DNA from: JAFAYN01 sp963733105
Lineage (GTDB): Bacteria > Gemmatimonadota > Gemmatimonadetes > Longimicrobiales > Longimicrobiaceae
NCBI GenBank assembly: GCA_963733105.1
Contig: CAVTCB010000023.1
Location: 124,001 to 188,000, forward strand
Direction of reading: 5' to 3'
Length of the DNA: 64,000 nucleotides
A program made the position numbers and the translations under genes. The notes beneath the pieces were generated by a model. It worked only from the letters and a program-made list of their open reading frames with translations, had not been told where the DNA came from and did not search any database. Numbering within the stretch: position 1 is the stretch's first letter; each line of letters opens with the position of its first letter. Below, piece by piece: positions 43,050 to 51,098 of the stretch.

Positions 43050-44439
43050 CGTCCGGGAGCCGTCCGCCGGGGCGCCCGACCCGTTCGGCGTCCACCCGGC
43101 GTACGAGCTGCGCCTGGACGGCCGGACGCACGCCGCCGCCGACCCGCGCGAGCTGCGGCGCCTCCCCGGCGCCCCTCGCGGGCTCGACCCGGCCGCGCTC
43201 CACGGCTACCTCTGCTTCTCGCACGCCCCCTCCCCGCGGACGCTCTTCGCCGGCGTCCGCCGGGTGGAGGCCCCCGCGCCCTGGCGCGAGGCCCCGGCCG
43301 GGGCCGTGGACGAGGCGGAGGCCGCGCGCCGCCTCCTGGAGCTGCTGCGCGCCTCCACGGCACGGATGCTGGGGACGGAGCGCGACGTGGGCGTGTACCT
43401 GTCCGGCGGGCTGGACTCCTCGCTGGTGGCCGCGCTCCTGGCGGAGGCGGGGGCGCGCGTGCACCTGTTCACCCTGGACTTCGGCCCGCCGTGGGACGTG
43501 GAGGTGGAGCACGCCGCGCGCGTCGCCGCGCACCTGGGGCGCCCGCTGCACCGCGTCCCCGCGCGCCCGCGGCAGGTGCGCGCCGCTCTGGAGCCCACCG
43601 CCCGCGCGCTGCACCAGCCCTTCGGCGACCCGGTCACGGTGCCGCTCTTCCTCCTGGGGGCCGCCGCGCGCGGCCACGTGGGGACGGTCTTCAACGGCGA
43701 GGGCGGCGACCAGCTCTTCGGCGGGTGGGCCACCAAGCCGATGATCGCCGCGGAGGCGTACGGAGGGGCGGGATACTCCCGCGAGGCCGCCTACCTGGCC
43801 ACCTATCACCGCTTCCACGGCCAGGAGGACCGGCTCCTCACCCCCGGCGCCCGCGCGCTCCTGGGCGACGCCGACGCGGGGGCGTGGCTCCGGCCCGCGC
43901 TCGGGGCCGACGGCTTCCCCAGCCTCCTGCACCGGCTGCGCGCCGCCAACCTCCGCCTCAAGGGCGCGCAGAACATCGCCCCGCGCATGACCCAGCTCGC
44001 CGCGGCGCACGGGCTGGAGGCCCGGGCCCCCTTCATGGACCCCGCGCTGGCCGACTGGACCTTCACCCTCCCGCCCGGGCTCTTCCTCCGCGGCGCCGAG
44101 GAGAAGCACCTGCTCAAGGTGGCCGCGGAGGCGCTCCTCCCCGCCGAGGTGGTGTGGCGCCCCAAGCGCGGGATGGGCGTCCCCGCCACCGAGTGGTGCC
44201 GGGGCTCCCTGGCCGGCCTCCTCGGCCCCGTCCGCCGCGAGGTGGCCCGGCGCCTCGCCGCCCGCCGGCTGCGGCGCGACGGGTGGTTCGACCCCGCCTT
44301 CGTCGCCGCACTGCGCCGCGGCGAGGACCACCCGGGCGAGACGCGCCGCCGCCGCGCCGGCGAGAAGCTCTGGACCCTGCTCATGCTGCATGTCTGGATG
44401 GACGTGCAGGACCCCCCGCTGGAGCTGCCCATTCCATGA
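43006..44439 (+). CDS. asparagine-synthase-family amide-forming enzyme lacking the glutaminase domain
   Basis: A 477-residue enzyme with the ATP pyrophosphatase domain of asparagine synthase: VGVYLSGGLDSSLVAALL near 130 (PP-loop), NGEGGDQLFGG near 230, and WRPKRGMGVP near 383. The N-terminal region (about 100 residues) keeps only the end of the glutaminase domain (GYLCFSHAPSPRTLFAGV) and has no catalytic N-terminal Cys. It therefore cannot take ammonia from glutamine by itself; it may use free ammonia or join a carboxylate to an amine of the substrate, as lasso cyclases and beta-lactam synthetase do. It starts at ATG 43006 inside the preceding gene and its stop overlaps ATG 44436. Substrate unknown. 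Confidence 0.85.
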   Translation: MRAAASKWTTSGSSSVREPSAGAPDPFGVHPAYELRLDGRTHAAADPRELRRLPGAPRGLDPAALHGYLCFSHAPSPRTLFAGVRRVEAPAPWREAPAGAVDEAEAARRLLELLRASTARMLGTERDVGVYLSGGLDSSLVAALLAEAGARVHLFTLDFGPPWDVEVEHAARVAAHLGRPLHRVPARPRQVRAALEPTARALHQPFGDPVTVPLFLLGAAARGHVGTVFNGEGGDQLFGGWATKPMIAAEAYGGAGYSREAAYLATYHRFHGQEDRLLTPGARALLGDADAGAWLRPALGADGFPSLLHRLRAANLRLKGAQNIAPRMTQLAAAHGLEARAPFMDPALADWTFTLPPGLFLRGAEEKHLLKVAAEALLPAEVVWRPKRGMGVPATEWCRGSLAGLLGPVRREVARRLAARRLRRDGWFDPAFVAALRRGEDHPGETRRRRAGEKLWTLLMLHVWMDVQDPPLELPIP

Positions 44440-45557
44440 AGTGCATCTACTGCGGGAGCGACACCCGCGGCCGCGACCGGACCGCCAACGGCGGGCGCTG
44501 CTCCGTCTGCAGCCACCGCTTCGCCTTCGAGCCGCTCAAGGACCCGCACCAGGTCACCGACGGCCAGTTCCACGCAGCCCTCCAGCGGGTCTCCCCGAAG
44601 GGCGGCGTGTCGTTCACCGACCGGCAGCTCTGGTACGAGTTCAACCGCAAGTGGATGCGCCCGCGCTTCTGGCGCGCCCCCTACGGCTGGATCGCCGCCG
44701 GCTCCGGGGCGGCGGCCGCCGCCGCGTTCGCGCTCAGCCCCCTCCTCTTCCCGCTGGTCATCGCCGGCGGGGTGGGCACCGCGGCGTGGCTGAACCACCA
44801 GGCCAACCGGCGCTTCCCCCTCCCGGCCCGGCCCCCGAAGATCCCGTTCGACCGCTTCCGCCAGCACTACCTCGCCGTCTGGGCCGGCGCGCACGGCCCC
44901 GTCGCCGGGCTGGTCCCCCCGCGCGACGCCGCGGCGCTCCCGGAGCCGCGCGAGGTCGCGCCGGACGTGGCCGCCTTCAGCTTCGACCGGGCGGTGGTCA
45001 CCGACCGCTGGGAGGTGGCCGCCATGCTGGTGGCCAACCGCTTCCACTTCGAGCACAACTGCGCCGTGCTCAGCCTGGACGGCTTCCCGGAGGGGATCTC
45101 CGGCACGGTCAAGGAGATGCTGCGGCGCAACCCGCAGCTCACCGTGTTCGCCCTGCACGACGCCTCCCCGGACGGGTGCCTCCTCCCGCTCACCCTGCGC
45201 GAGGCCGACTGGTTCCCCGACCCGTCCGTCCGCGTGGTGGACCTGGGGCTGCGTCCCGAGACCGCGCGCCGCCTCCGCCTCCCGGTGGTGCACGTCCCCG
45301 TCCGCAGGCTCCCTCCCCGCCTGGACGAGGTGCTCCCCCCCGAGGACCTGGAGTGGCTCGTCGCCGGGAACACCGTCGAGCTGTCGGCGCTCCGCCCCGC
45401 ACAGATCATGAGCGCCGCCTACGAGGGGATCCGCCGTGTCGGCGTCCCGGGCGACCCCGGCTACGCCGACGGGGGGTGGGGCCCCGGCGGGATCATCTGG
45501 GTGGGCGGGATGGGCGGGGGCGGCGGGGACTCGGCCGGGACCGACGGCTTCGGCTGA
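44436..45557 (+). CDS. zinc-ribbon protein with membrane hairpin and unknown C-terminal domain
   Basis: A 373-residue protein. N-terminus: a zinc ribbon with MKCIYCGSDTRG and RCSVCSHRF. Near 85-115 two membrane helices (AAAAAAFALSPLLFPLVIAG and neighbours). The remaining 250 residues are soluble: FSFDRAVVTDRWEVAAMLVANRFH, CAVLSLDGFPEGISG, LTVFALHDASPDGCLLPL, VVDLGLRPETARR, ending in a Gly-rich tail (GGWGPGGIIWVGGMGGG). The D-x-S-P-D-G segment after a hydrophobic strand is faintly like a Toprim acidic motif, but I would not name it on that. It lies between the two asparagine-synthase-like genes and overlaps the first by four bases, so it is presumably part of their pathway. Confidence 0.6.
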   Translation: MKCIYCGSDTRGRDRTANGGRCSVCSHRFAFEPLKDPHQVTDGQFHAALQRVSPKGGVSFTDRQLWYEFNRKWMRPRFWRAPYGWIAAGSGAAAAAAFALSPLLFPLVIAGGVGTAAWLNHQANRRFPLPARPPKIPFDRFRQHYLAVWAGAHGPVAGLVPPRDAAALPEPREVAPDVAAFSFDRAVVTDRWEVAAMLVANRFHFEHNCAVLSLDGFPEGISGTVKEMLRRNPQLTVFALHDASPDGCLLPLTLREADWFPDPSVRVVDLGLRPETARRLRLPVVHVPVRRLPPRLDEVLPPEDLEWLVAGNTVELSALRPAQIMSAAYEGIRRVGVPGDPGYADGGWGPGGIIWVGGMGGGGGDSAGTDGFG

Positions 45558-45567
45558 GGCGGGCCGC

Positions 45568-48009
45568 GTGCTGAAGGAGCTGTTCGCGCGGCGGGCGCCC
45601 GCCACCGCGCCGGCCCCGGCCGGCGCCGGCGGCTTCGCGGGCGTCCTGGGCGGGCCCGACCCGTCCGCGGCGCTCCGCCGCCTAGGCGTCGAGCCCGCGT
45701 GGCGCGGCGAGGGGGTCGCGCTCGGCGGCGGGCCCGTGGAGACCGACCGGAGCGGCCGGTGGACCGCGTGCGGCGACGCCGTGCTGGACAACGCCGAGGA
45801 GCTGCGGCGCGCCCTCGGCCTCCCGGGCGCCGGCCCGCTCGCCCTCCTGGCCGAGCTGGTCCGCGCCCACGGCGCCGACGCCGGGGCGCACGCGCTGGGG
45901 ATGTACGCCGTCGCCGTGTGGGACGCCGCGGAGCGACGCCTCCTCCTCCTCCGCGACGGCGCCGGGGCCCGGACCGCGTACCTCGCCGGCGACGCCGCGC
46001 ACGGCTGGTCCTTCGCCGCGCGGCTGCGCGCGCTCCGCCGCGCCCCCGGCGTCCCGGGCGACGTGGACCCGGTCGCGCTGCGCGACTACCTGACCTGCGC
46101 CTTCGTCCCCGGCGAGCGGACGATGTGGAAGGGCGTGCGCGAGCTGCGCCCCGGGACCGCGCTCGCCCTCCCCGACGGGCGCGAGCACGTGTTCTGGGAG
46201 CCGCGCGAGCGCGTGGAGGACCCCGACGCCCCGCTGGAGGCGCACGCCGCACGCCTGCGCGCCCTGCTGGAGGAGGCCGTCCGCGTCCGGCTCCCGCGCT
46301 CCGGCCCCGTCGGCGTCTACCTTTCCGGCGGCGTGGACAGCAGCCTGGTGACGGCGCTCGCCGCGCGCCAGGCGCCCGGCCCCGTGCACAGCTACGCGCT
46401 GCACTTCGGCGCCGGGTACCCCAACGAGCTGCGCTTCTCCGGGATGGTCGCCGAGCACTGCGGCACCGTGCACCACGTCCTGGAGCTCCCCGCCGCCACC
46501 ATCCGCGAGCACCTGGCCGAGAGCCTCGCCGCGCTCGACGACCCCATCGGCGACCCGCTGACCACGCCCAACCTCCTCCTGGGCCGGGCCGCCGCGCGCG
46601 ACGTGGAAGTCATCCTCAACGGCGAGGGGGGCGACCCCAGCTTCGGCGGCCCCAAGAACACGCCGATGCTCCTGCACGCCCTGTACGGGACCCCGGACGA
46701 GCTGGTCGCCGCGTACCTCCGCTCCTTCGAGAAGTGCTACGACGACCTCCCCCGCCTCCTCACCCCGGAAGTCCGGCGCGAGCTGGAGGCCGGACCCCCC
46801 GCCGGACACTGGTTCGCCGGCCTGCTGGGGGACGGGGGGATGCGGCACTACCTGAACCGGCTCCTGGACGTCAACGTCCGCTTCAAGGGCGCGGACCACA
46901 TCCTGACCAAGGTCGCCAACCTCACCACCGCGAACGGGCTCCTGGGCCGCTCCCCGCTCGCCGACCGGCGGGTGATCGACGCCGGCTTCGCCATCCCGCC
47001 CGAGCACAAGCTCGCGGGGACCGTGGAGAAGGCCGTGCTCAAGGCCGCCGTCGCCGACCTCCTCCCGCACGAGGTCGTCCACCGTCCCAAGAGCGGGATG
47101 CTGGTCCCGGTGCAGGGCTGGTTCGCCGGCGAGCTGCGCGCCTACGCCCGCGACCTCCTGCTGGACCGCCGCGCCCGCACCCGCCCGTACTTCGAGCGCG
47201 CGACCGTGCGGGAGTGGCTGGACACCCCTCGGGCCCCGAAGCGCGGCGTCAGGATCTGGCTCCTGCTGACGATGGAGCTGTGGATGCGGGTCAACGAATA
47301 TGAGGATACGATGAGCGATTTCGTACCGCTGGAGATCGGGCACGGGCCGCTGGTGGACCTGAGCGCCGACGAGTACCCCACGCGCGTCTCCGGGTGGAGG
47401 GAGGGGAGTCTGGAGGTGGAGGCCGGCGCCACGCACTACGGGATGGTGGTGGAGGGGGAGTGCGCCCTGGAGACGGAGGCGGGGAGCTTCGCGCTCCGGG
47501 CCGGGATGTTCTGGGTGGTGCCGGGGGAGGGGAGCGTGCGCGGCGGCGCGGGACTGGTGGTGTCGCGGCTCGGCTACCGCGGGCTCTTCCAGGTGGGCGG
47601 CCCGCTGGAGCCCACGGGGCGGCTGCGCTACATCGACGGGTGCTCCGACACGCTCCTGGTGTGCCCGCCCGCCCTCGGCGAGCCGTGCCTCAACCACCTG
47701 CACATGCCCCCCGGCACCGACCAGACCGCGCACACCCACCCCTCCGAGCGCATCGGCGTGATCGTGCGCGGCTCCGGGGAGTGCCGCACGCCGGGAGGGA
47801 CCTTCCGGCTCCGTCCCGGGATGGGGTGGCGCATCCCCACCGGGTGCCTGCACTCCTTCTTCACCGGGGACGAGGCGCTGGACGTGCTCGCCTGGCACCC
47901 GGACAGCGACTTCGGCCCCACGCACGACCACCACCCCATGGTCAACCGCACCTACGTGCAGGGGGTTTCGGCTACGGAGATCGAGGAGATCCGCACGCGG
48001 GAGGGGTAG
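45568..48009 (+). CDS. asparagine-synthase-family enzyme fused to a bicupin domain
   Basis: An 813-residue fusion. The first 210 residues resemble the glutaminase-like domain of asparagine synthase (GMYAVAVWDAAERRLLLLRDGAG, RDYLTCAFVPGERTMWKGV), but the catalytic Cys is absent. Then comes the ATP domain: GVYLSGGVDSSLVTAL near 247, NGEGGDPSFGG near 351 and HRPKSGMLVP near 507. From residue 582 a bicupin follows, with metal-type motifs TAHTHPSERIGVIVRG and IPTGCLHSFF. The join contains an in-frame ATG at 47311 with GAGG just before it, so a separate cupin may also be made. Likely ATP-dependent amide bond formation on an unknown substrate. GTG 45568 is ten bases after the previous stop. Confidence 0.82.
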   Translation: MLKELFARRAPATAPAPAGAGGFAGVLGGPDPSAALRRLGVEPAWRGEGVALGGGPVETDRSGRWTACGDAVLDNAEELRRALGLPGAGPLALLAELVRAHGADAGAHALGMYAVAVWDAAERRLLLLRDGAGARTAYLAGDAAHGWSFAARLRALRRAPGVPGDVDPVALRDYLTCAFVPGERTMWKGVRELRPGTALALPDGREHVFWEPRERVEDPDAPLEAHAARLRALLEEAVRVRLPRSGPVGVYLSGGVDSSLVTALAARQAPGPVHSYALHFGAGYPNELRFSGMVAEHCGTVHHVLELPAATIREHLAESLAALDDPIGDPLTTPNLLLGRAAARDVEVILNGEGGDPSFGGPKNTPMLLHALYGTPDELVAAYLRSFEKCYDDLPRLLTPEVRRELEAGPPAGHWFAGLLGDGGMRHYLNRLLDVNVRFKGADHILTKVANLTTANGLLGRSPLADRRVIDAGFAIPPEHKLAGTVEKAVLKAAVADLLPHEVVHRPKSGMLVPVQGWFAGELRAYARDLLLDRRARTRPYFERATVREWLDTPRAPKRGVRIWLLLTMELWMRVNEYEDTMSDFVPLEIGHGPLVDLSADEYPTRVSGWREGSLEVEAGATHYGMVVEGECALETEAGSFALRAGMFWVVPGEGSVRGGAGLVVSRLGYRGLFQVGGPLEPTGRLRYIDGCSDTLLVCPPALGEPCLNHLHMPPGTDQTAHTHPSERIGVIVRGSGECRTPGGTFRLRPGMGWRIPTGCLHSFFTGDEALDVLAWHPDSDFGPTHDHHPMVNRTYVQGVSATEIEEIRTREG

Positions 48010-48018
48010 CGTGCCGGA

Positions 48019-48153
48019 TTTGGGCGTGCCCCCGCTGGCGCGGGGTCGGGCTGCGGCTCCGTAAAGCACGATACAACCGTGCTTAACGGAGTCGAGCCCC
48101 GCGCAAACCGCGCGCGGGTCTCGCCCCTTCGGGCTCGCATCCCTCACGCAACC
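48019..48153 (-). repeat. structured dispersed repeat (family R1, copy 4)
   Basis: Inverted copy. The long arm reads aagcacg / cgtgctt around gttgtat, compared with ggacacg / cgtgtcc in copy 1; outer arms ctccgt / acggag are unchanged. It follows the asparagine-synthase/cupin gene by about ten bases. Confidence 0.8.
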
Positions 48154-48180
48154 TCTTTCCGCACCTGTAGTTGCAGTGCA

Positions 48181-48299
48181 CCCCTCCCCCCTTGCGGGGG
48201 AGGAGCCGGGGGAGGGGGGTACCGCCTCGGCGCTCGGAAGTCGCCGCTCGCGTCACCCCCTCTCCCCCTTGTGGGAGAGGGGGCCGGGGGGTGAGGGGT
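48181..48299. repeat. two G-rich hairpin repeats (family R0, copies 6-7)
   Basis: Units at 48181-48220 (cccctcccccc / gcgggggaggagccgggggaggggg) and 48256-48299 (ccccctctccccc / gtgggagagggggccggggggtgagggg), both with G-runs on +. With the R1 copy they fill most of the 400-base gap before the acyl-CoA dehydrogenase gene; the rest holds its promoter. Confidence 0.7.
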
Positions 48300-48326
48300 A
48301 TCCCGCCAACGCACGGATGCCGCAGG

Positions 48327-48370
48327 TTGCCGCGAACCGGCGAAGGCCCGTATACTTCCGGGCTTTCGCC
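48327..48370 (+). promoter_or_regulatory. predicted promoter with inverted repeat around the -10
   Basis: -35-like TTGCCG (48327-48332), 18-base spacer, -10 TATACT (48351-48356). Twelve-base arms ggcgaaggcccg (48339-48350) and cgggctttcgcc (48359-48370) flank the -10 with one mismatch, leaving it in the eight-base centre. This is the layout of a repressor operator; the same arms could fold as a hairpin. Confidence 0.5.
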
Positions 48371-48410
48371 GGTCCGTCGTGCCAGCCAGAACCCGAACCG
48401 TCCCGCTGAA

Positions 48411-49592
48411 ATGGCCAAGTTCCAGGGCGTAGACTACTACAACATCGACGAGCTCCTCACCGAGGAGCAGCGGATGATCCGCGACACCGTCCGCGAGTGG
48501 GTGGACGACAACCTGATGCCGGTCATCAACGACGCCTACATCGGCCGCTACCTCCCCAAGCAGCTCATCCCGGGGATGGCCGAGCTGGGCGTCTTCGGCG
48601 CCAACCTCCCGGAGGAGTACGGCTGCGCCGGGCTGGACAACATCTCCTACGGCCTCATCATGCAGGAGCTGGAGCGCGGCGACAGCGGCATCCGCTCCTT
48701 CGCGTCCGTCCAGGGCGCGCTCTGCATGTACCCCATCTACGCCTTCGGCTCCGAGGAGCAGAAGCGCGAGTACCTCCCGCGGATGGCCGCCGGCGAGGTG
48801 ATCGGGTGCTTCGGTCTCACCGAGCCCGACTTCGGCTCCAACCCCGGCGGGATGATCACCCGCGCGCAGAAGACCGACGACGGGTGGGTCATCAACGGGG
48901 CCAAGATGTGGATCACCAACGGCTCCACCGCCCACATCGCCATCATCTGGGCCAAGACCGGCGAGCTGGACGACTCCAAGTCCATCCGCGGCTTCGTCGT
49001 CCCCACCGACACCCCGGGGTTCACCGCCCGCGACCAGAAGGGGAAGCTCTCCCTCCTGGCCTCCGACACCTCGGAGCTGGTGCTCCAGGACGTGCGCGTC
49101 CCCGACACCGCGCTCCTCCCCAAGTCGGGCGGGCTCAAGAGCCCGCTGATGTGCCTCACGCAGGCGCGCTACGGGATCGCCTGGGGCGCCATCGGCGCGG
49201 CCATGGCGTGCTACGACGAGGCGGTGAGCTACGCCAAGGAGCGGGTGATGTTCAACCGCCCCATCGGCGGCACGCAGATCCAGCAGACCCGCCTGGCCGA
49301 GATGCTCACCGAGATCACCAAGGCGCAGCTCCTGGCCTGGCGGCTCGGCACCCTCAAGGAGGCCGGGACCATGCGCCCCGAGCAGGTCTCCCTCGCCAAG
49401 CGCAACAACGTCGACATGGCGTGCGAGTGCGCCCGCGAGACGCGGCGGCTCCTGGGCGGCAACGGGATCCTGGTGGAGTACCAGTCCATGCGCCACATGG
49501 CCAACCTGGAATCCGTGTACACCTACGAGGGGACGCACGACGTGCACGGACTGATCCTCGGACAGGACATCACCGGGATCGCCGCGTACTAG
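48411..49592 (+). CDS. acyl-CoA dehydrogenase, probably glutaryl-CoA dehydrogenase
   Basis: A 393-residue flavoprotein. Family features: CFGLTEPDFGSNPGGM near 141, WVINGAKMWITNGSTAHIAII near 159, FNRPIGGTQIQQTRLAEML near 278 and the catalytic-base region VYTYEGTHDVHGLILGQDITG at the end, with Glu in YEGTHD. The N-terminal pattern and the EGTHD...LGQ.ITG ending match glutaryl-CoA dehydrogenases, which oxidise and decarboxylate glutaryl-CoA to crotonyl-CoA in lysine and aromatic breakdown using FAD and ETF. No glutarate genes are adjacent, so a related short-chain substrate remains possible. ATG 48411 lacks a strong ribosome site. Confidence 0.85.
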   Translation: MAKFQGVDYYNIDELLTEEQRMIRDTVREWVDDNLMPVINDAYIGRYLPKQLIPGMAELGVFGANLPEEYGCAGLDNISYGLIMQELERGDSGIRSFASVQGALCMYPIYAFGSEEQKREYLPRMAAGEVIGCFGLTEPDFGSNPGGMITRAQKTDDGWVINGAKMWITNGSTAHIAIIWAKTGELDDSKSIRGFVVPTDTPGFTARDQKGKLSLLASDTSELVLQDVRVPDTALLPKSGGLKSPLMCLTQARYGIAWGAIGAAMACYDEAVSYAKERVMFNRPIGGTQIQQTRLAEMLTEITKAQLLAWRLGTLKEAGTMRPEQVSLAKRNNVDMACECARETRRLLGGNGILVEYQSMRHMANLESVYTYEGTHDVHGLILGQDITGIAAY

Positions 49593-49696
49593 GGAACAGG
49601 GGACAGTAGACAGGGGACAGCAAGCAACGACAACGGCGCATCTGCAGTCGTGCCGTTGCAGGCTGTCCCCTGTTCCCTGTACCCTGTCCCCTGCAG
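49593..49696. repeat. inverted-repeat element (family R5, copy 1)
   Basis: Left arm (gggaacaggggacag, gacaggggacag) and right arm (ctgtcccctgttccctg, ccctgtcccctg) are complementary and flank about 30 bases including gtgccgttgcagg. Parts of it recur at 59262 and 62014, both beside R4 hairpins. It follows the dehydrogenase stop immediately and could fold into a long hairpin. Confidence 0.65.
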
Positions 49697-49786
49697 TTGC
49701 GAATTCCCAGGCGGGGTGTTACTTTTTCCGCCGTCGCGCACCGGGCGCGGCGGCGGGTTCCCCCGGAGCCGAGGGCCGTTCCGGGG

Positions 49787-49815
49787 TTGACAGGGCGGAG
49801 GGTGAGGGCTAAATT
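49787..49815 (+). promoter_or_regulatory. sigma70-type promoter of the tRNA cluster
   Basis: Consensus -35 TTGACA (49787-49792), 17-base spacer, -10 TAAATT (49810-49815). The first tRNA starts 22 bases after the -10. It is the best sigma70-like promoter in the window, as expected for stable RNA. Confidence 0.8.
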
Positions 49816-49837
49816 CACCCTTCTGTTCATTGCCATC

Positions 49838-49910
<73 letters not shown>

Positions 49911-49931
49911 CTTCATAGAAAGTTGGTTCCT

Positions 49932-50005
<74 letters not shown>

Positions 50006-50040
50006 CTGCGGGTGAAAAAAGTCGGCGGATCGAACGGCGC

Positions 50041-50124
50041 GCTCCTGTGGCGGAATTGGTAGACGCGCTAGATTCAGGATCTAGTGGGCGTAAGCCCGTG
50101 GAGGTTCGAGTCCTCTCGGGAGCA
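50041..50124 (+). tRNA. tRNA-Leu (CAG)
   Basis: Class II tRNA with long variable arm (gggcgtaagccc-like). Acceptor GCTCCTG/CGGGAGC, anticodon stem CTAGA/TCTAG with loop TTCAGGA (anticodon CAG), discriminator A. Reads CTG. Confidence 0.95.
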
Positions 50125-50165
50125 CTGTTCGCCGCCGGCTTGGTCTGGGAAGGAAAGGGCAGGAC

Positions 50166-50249
50166 GCCCAGGTGCTGAAACTGGTAGACAGGCCAGACTA
50201 AGGATCTGGTGCCTTAACCGGCGTGGAGGTTCGAGTCCTCTCCTGGGCA
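50166..50249 (+). tRNA. tRNA-Leu (AAG)
   Basis: Class II tRNA. Acceptor GCCCAGG/CCTGGGC, anticodon stem CCAGA/TCTGG, loop CTAAGGA, so the anticodon is AAG, not the usual bacterial GAG. The variable arm (tgccttaaccggcg), T-arm with TTCGAGT and discriminator A are normal for Leu. A34 would have to be made inosine to read CTC, which is very frequent in these genes. Confidence 0.9.
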
Positions 50250-50263
50250 CTGTTTGACAACAC

Positions 50264-50628
<365 letters not shown>

Positions 50629-50637
50629 CCGCTGTTT

Positions 50638-50715
<78 letters not shown>

Positions 50716-50728
50716 CTGAGAATCTTCG

Positions 50729-50765
50729 AGAAGCCCCGTCGCATCAGCGGCGGGGCTTCTTCGCA
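50729..50765 (+). terminator. terminator of the tRNA-rnpB cluster
   Basis: Stem agaagccccg / cggggcttct, extended through gtcgc and gcgg with loop atca, followed by tcgcatct. It begins 14 bases after the last tRNA. Confidence 0.8.
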
Positions 50766-50872
50766 TCTGTATCCCCCGGCCTTGTCATCCCCGGAGCCCG
50801 GTGCGATCTTGCACCACTTTTCCGCCAAGAACCGGCCCCCGAACCGCCGAATGACACGGAACCCGCGCGGTA

Positions 50873-50912
50873 CCCCCCACCCCCGGCCCCTCCCCCACAA
50901 GGGGGGAGGGGA
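50873..50912. repeat. G-rich hairpin repeat (family R0, copy 8)
   Basis: Arms cccacccccggcccctccccc and aaggggggagggg with the G-run strand on minus. It is followed by an R1 copy. The rest of this 380-base gap (50766-50872) shows nothing I can name. Confidence 0.7.
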
Positions 50913-50944
50913 GCACGACGACTACAGCTACAGGTGCGGAAAGC

Positions 50945-51087
50945 GGTTGCGTGAGGGATGCGAGCCCGAAGGGGCGAGACCCCGCGGCTGTTTGCGGGGG
51001 CTCGACTCCGTTGGGCAGCGTTGTTTGCTGCCCTACGGAGCCGCAGCCCGACCCCGGCGCAGCCGGGGGCACGCCCAGACCCTGCGG
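50945..51087 (+). repeat. structured dispersed repeat (family R1, copy 5)
   Basis: Long arm gggcagc / gctgccc around gttgttt, short arm ccgcgg-ctgttt-gcggggg, last hairpin ccggcgcagccgg; all three differ from copy 1 while pairing persists. It ends only 11 bases before the ATG at 51099, so its 3' hairpin takes the place of a normal ribosome site region. Confidence 0.8.
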
Positions 51088-51098
51088 TTCGTCCCACT

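Noticed and set aside
40707..48009. Lasso-peptide biosynthetic cluster
   Set aside because: Asparagine-synthase-type enzymes are present, but I found no B-type protease, no RRE domain and no precursor peptide with a leader and core.
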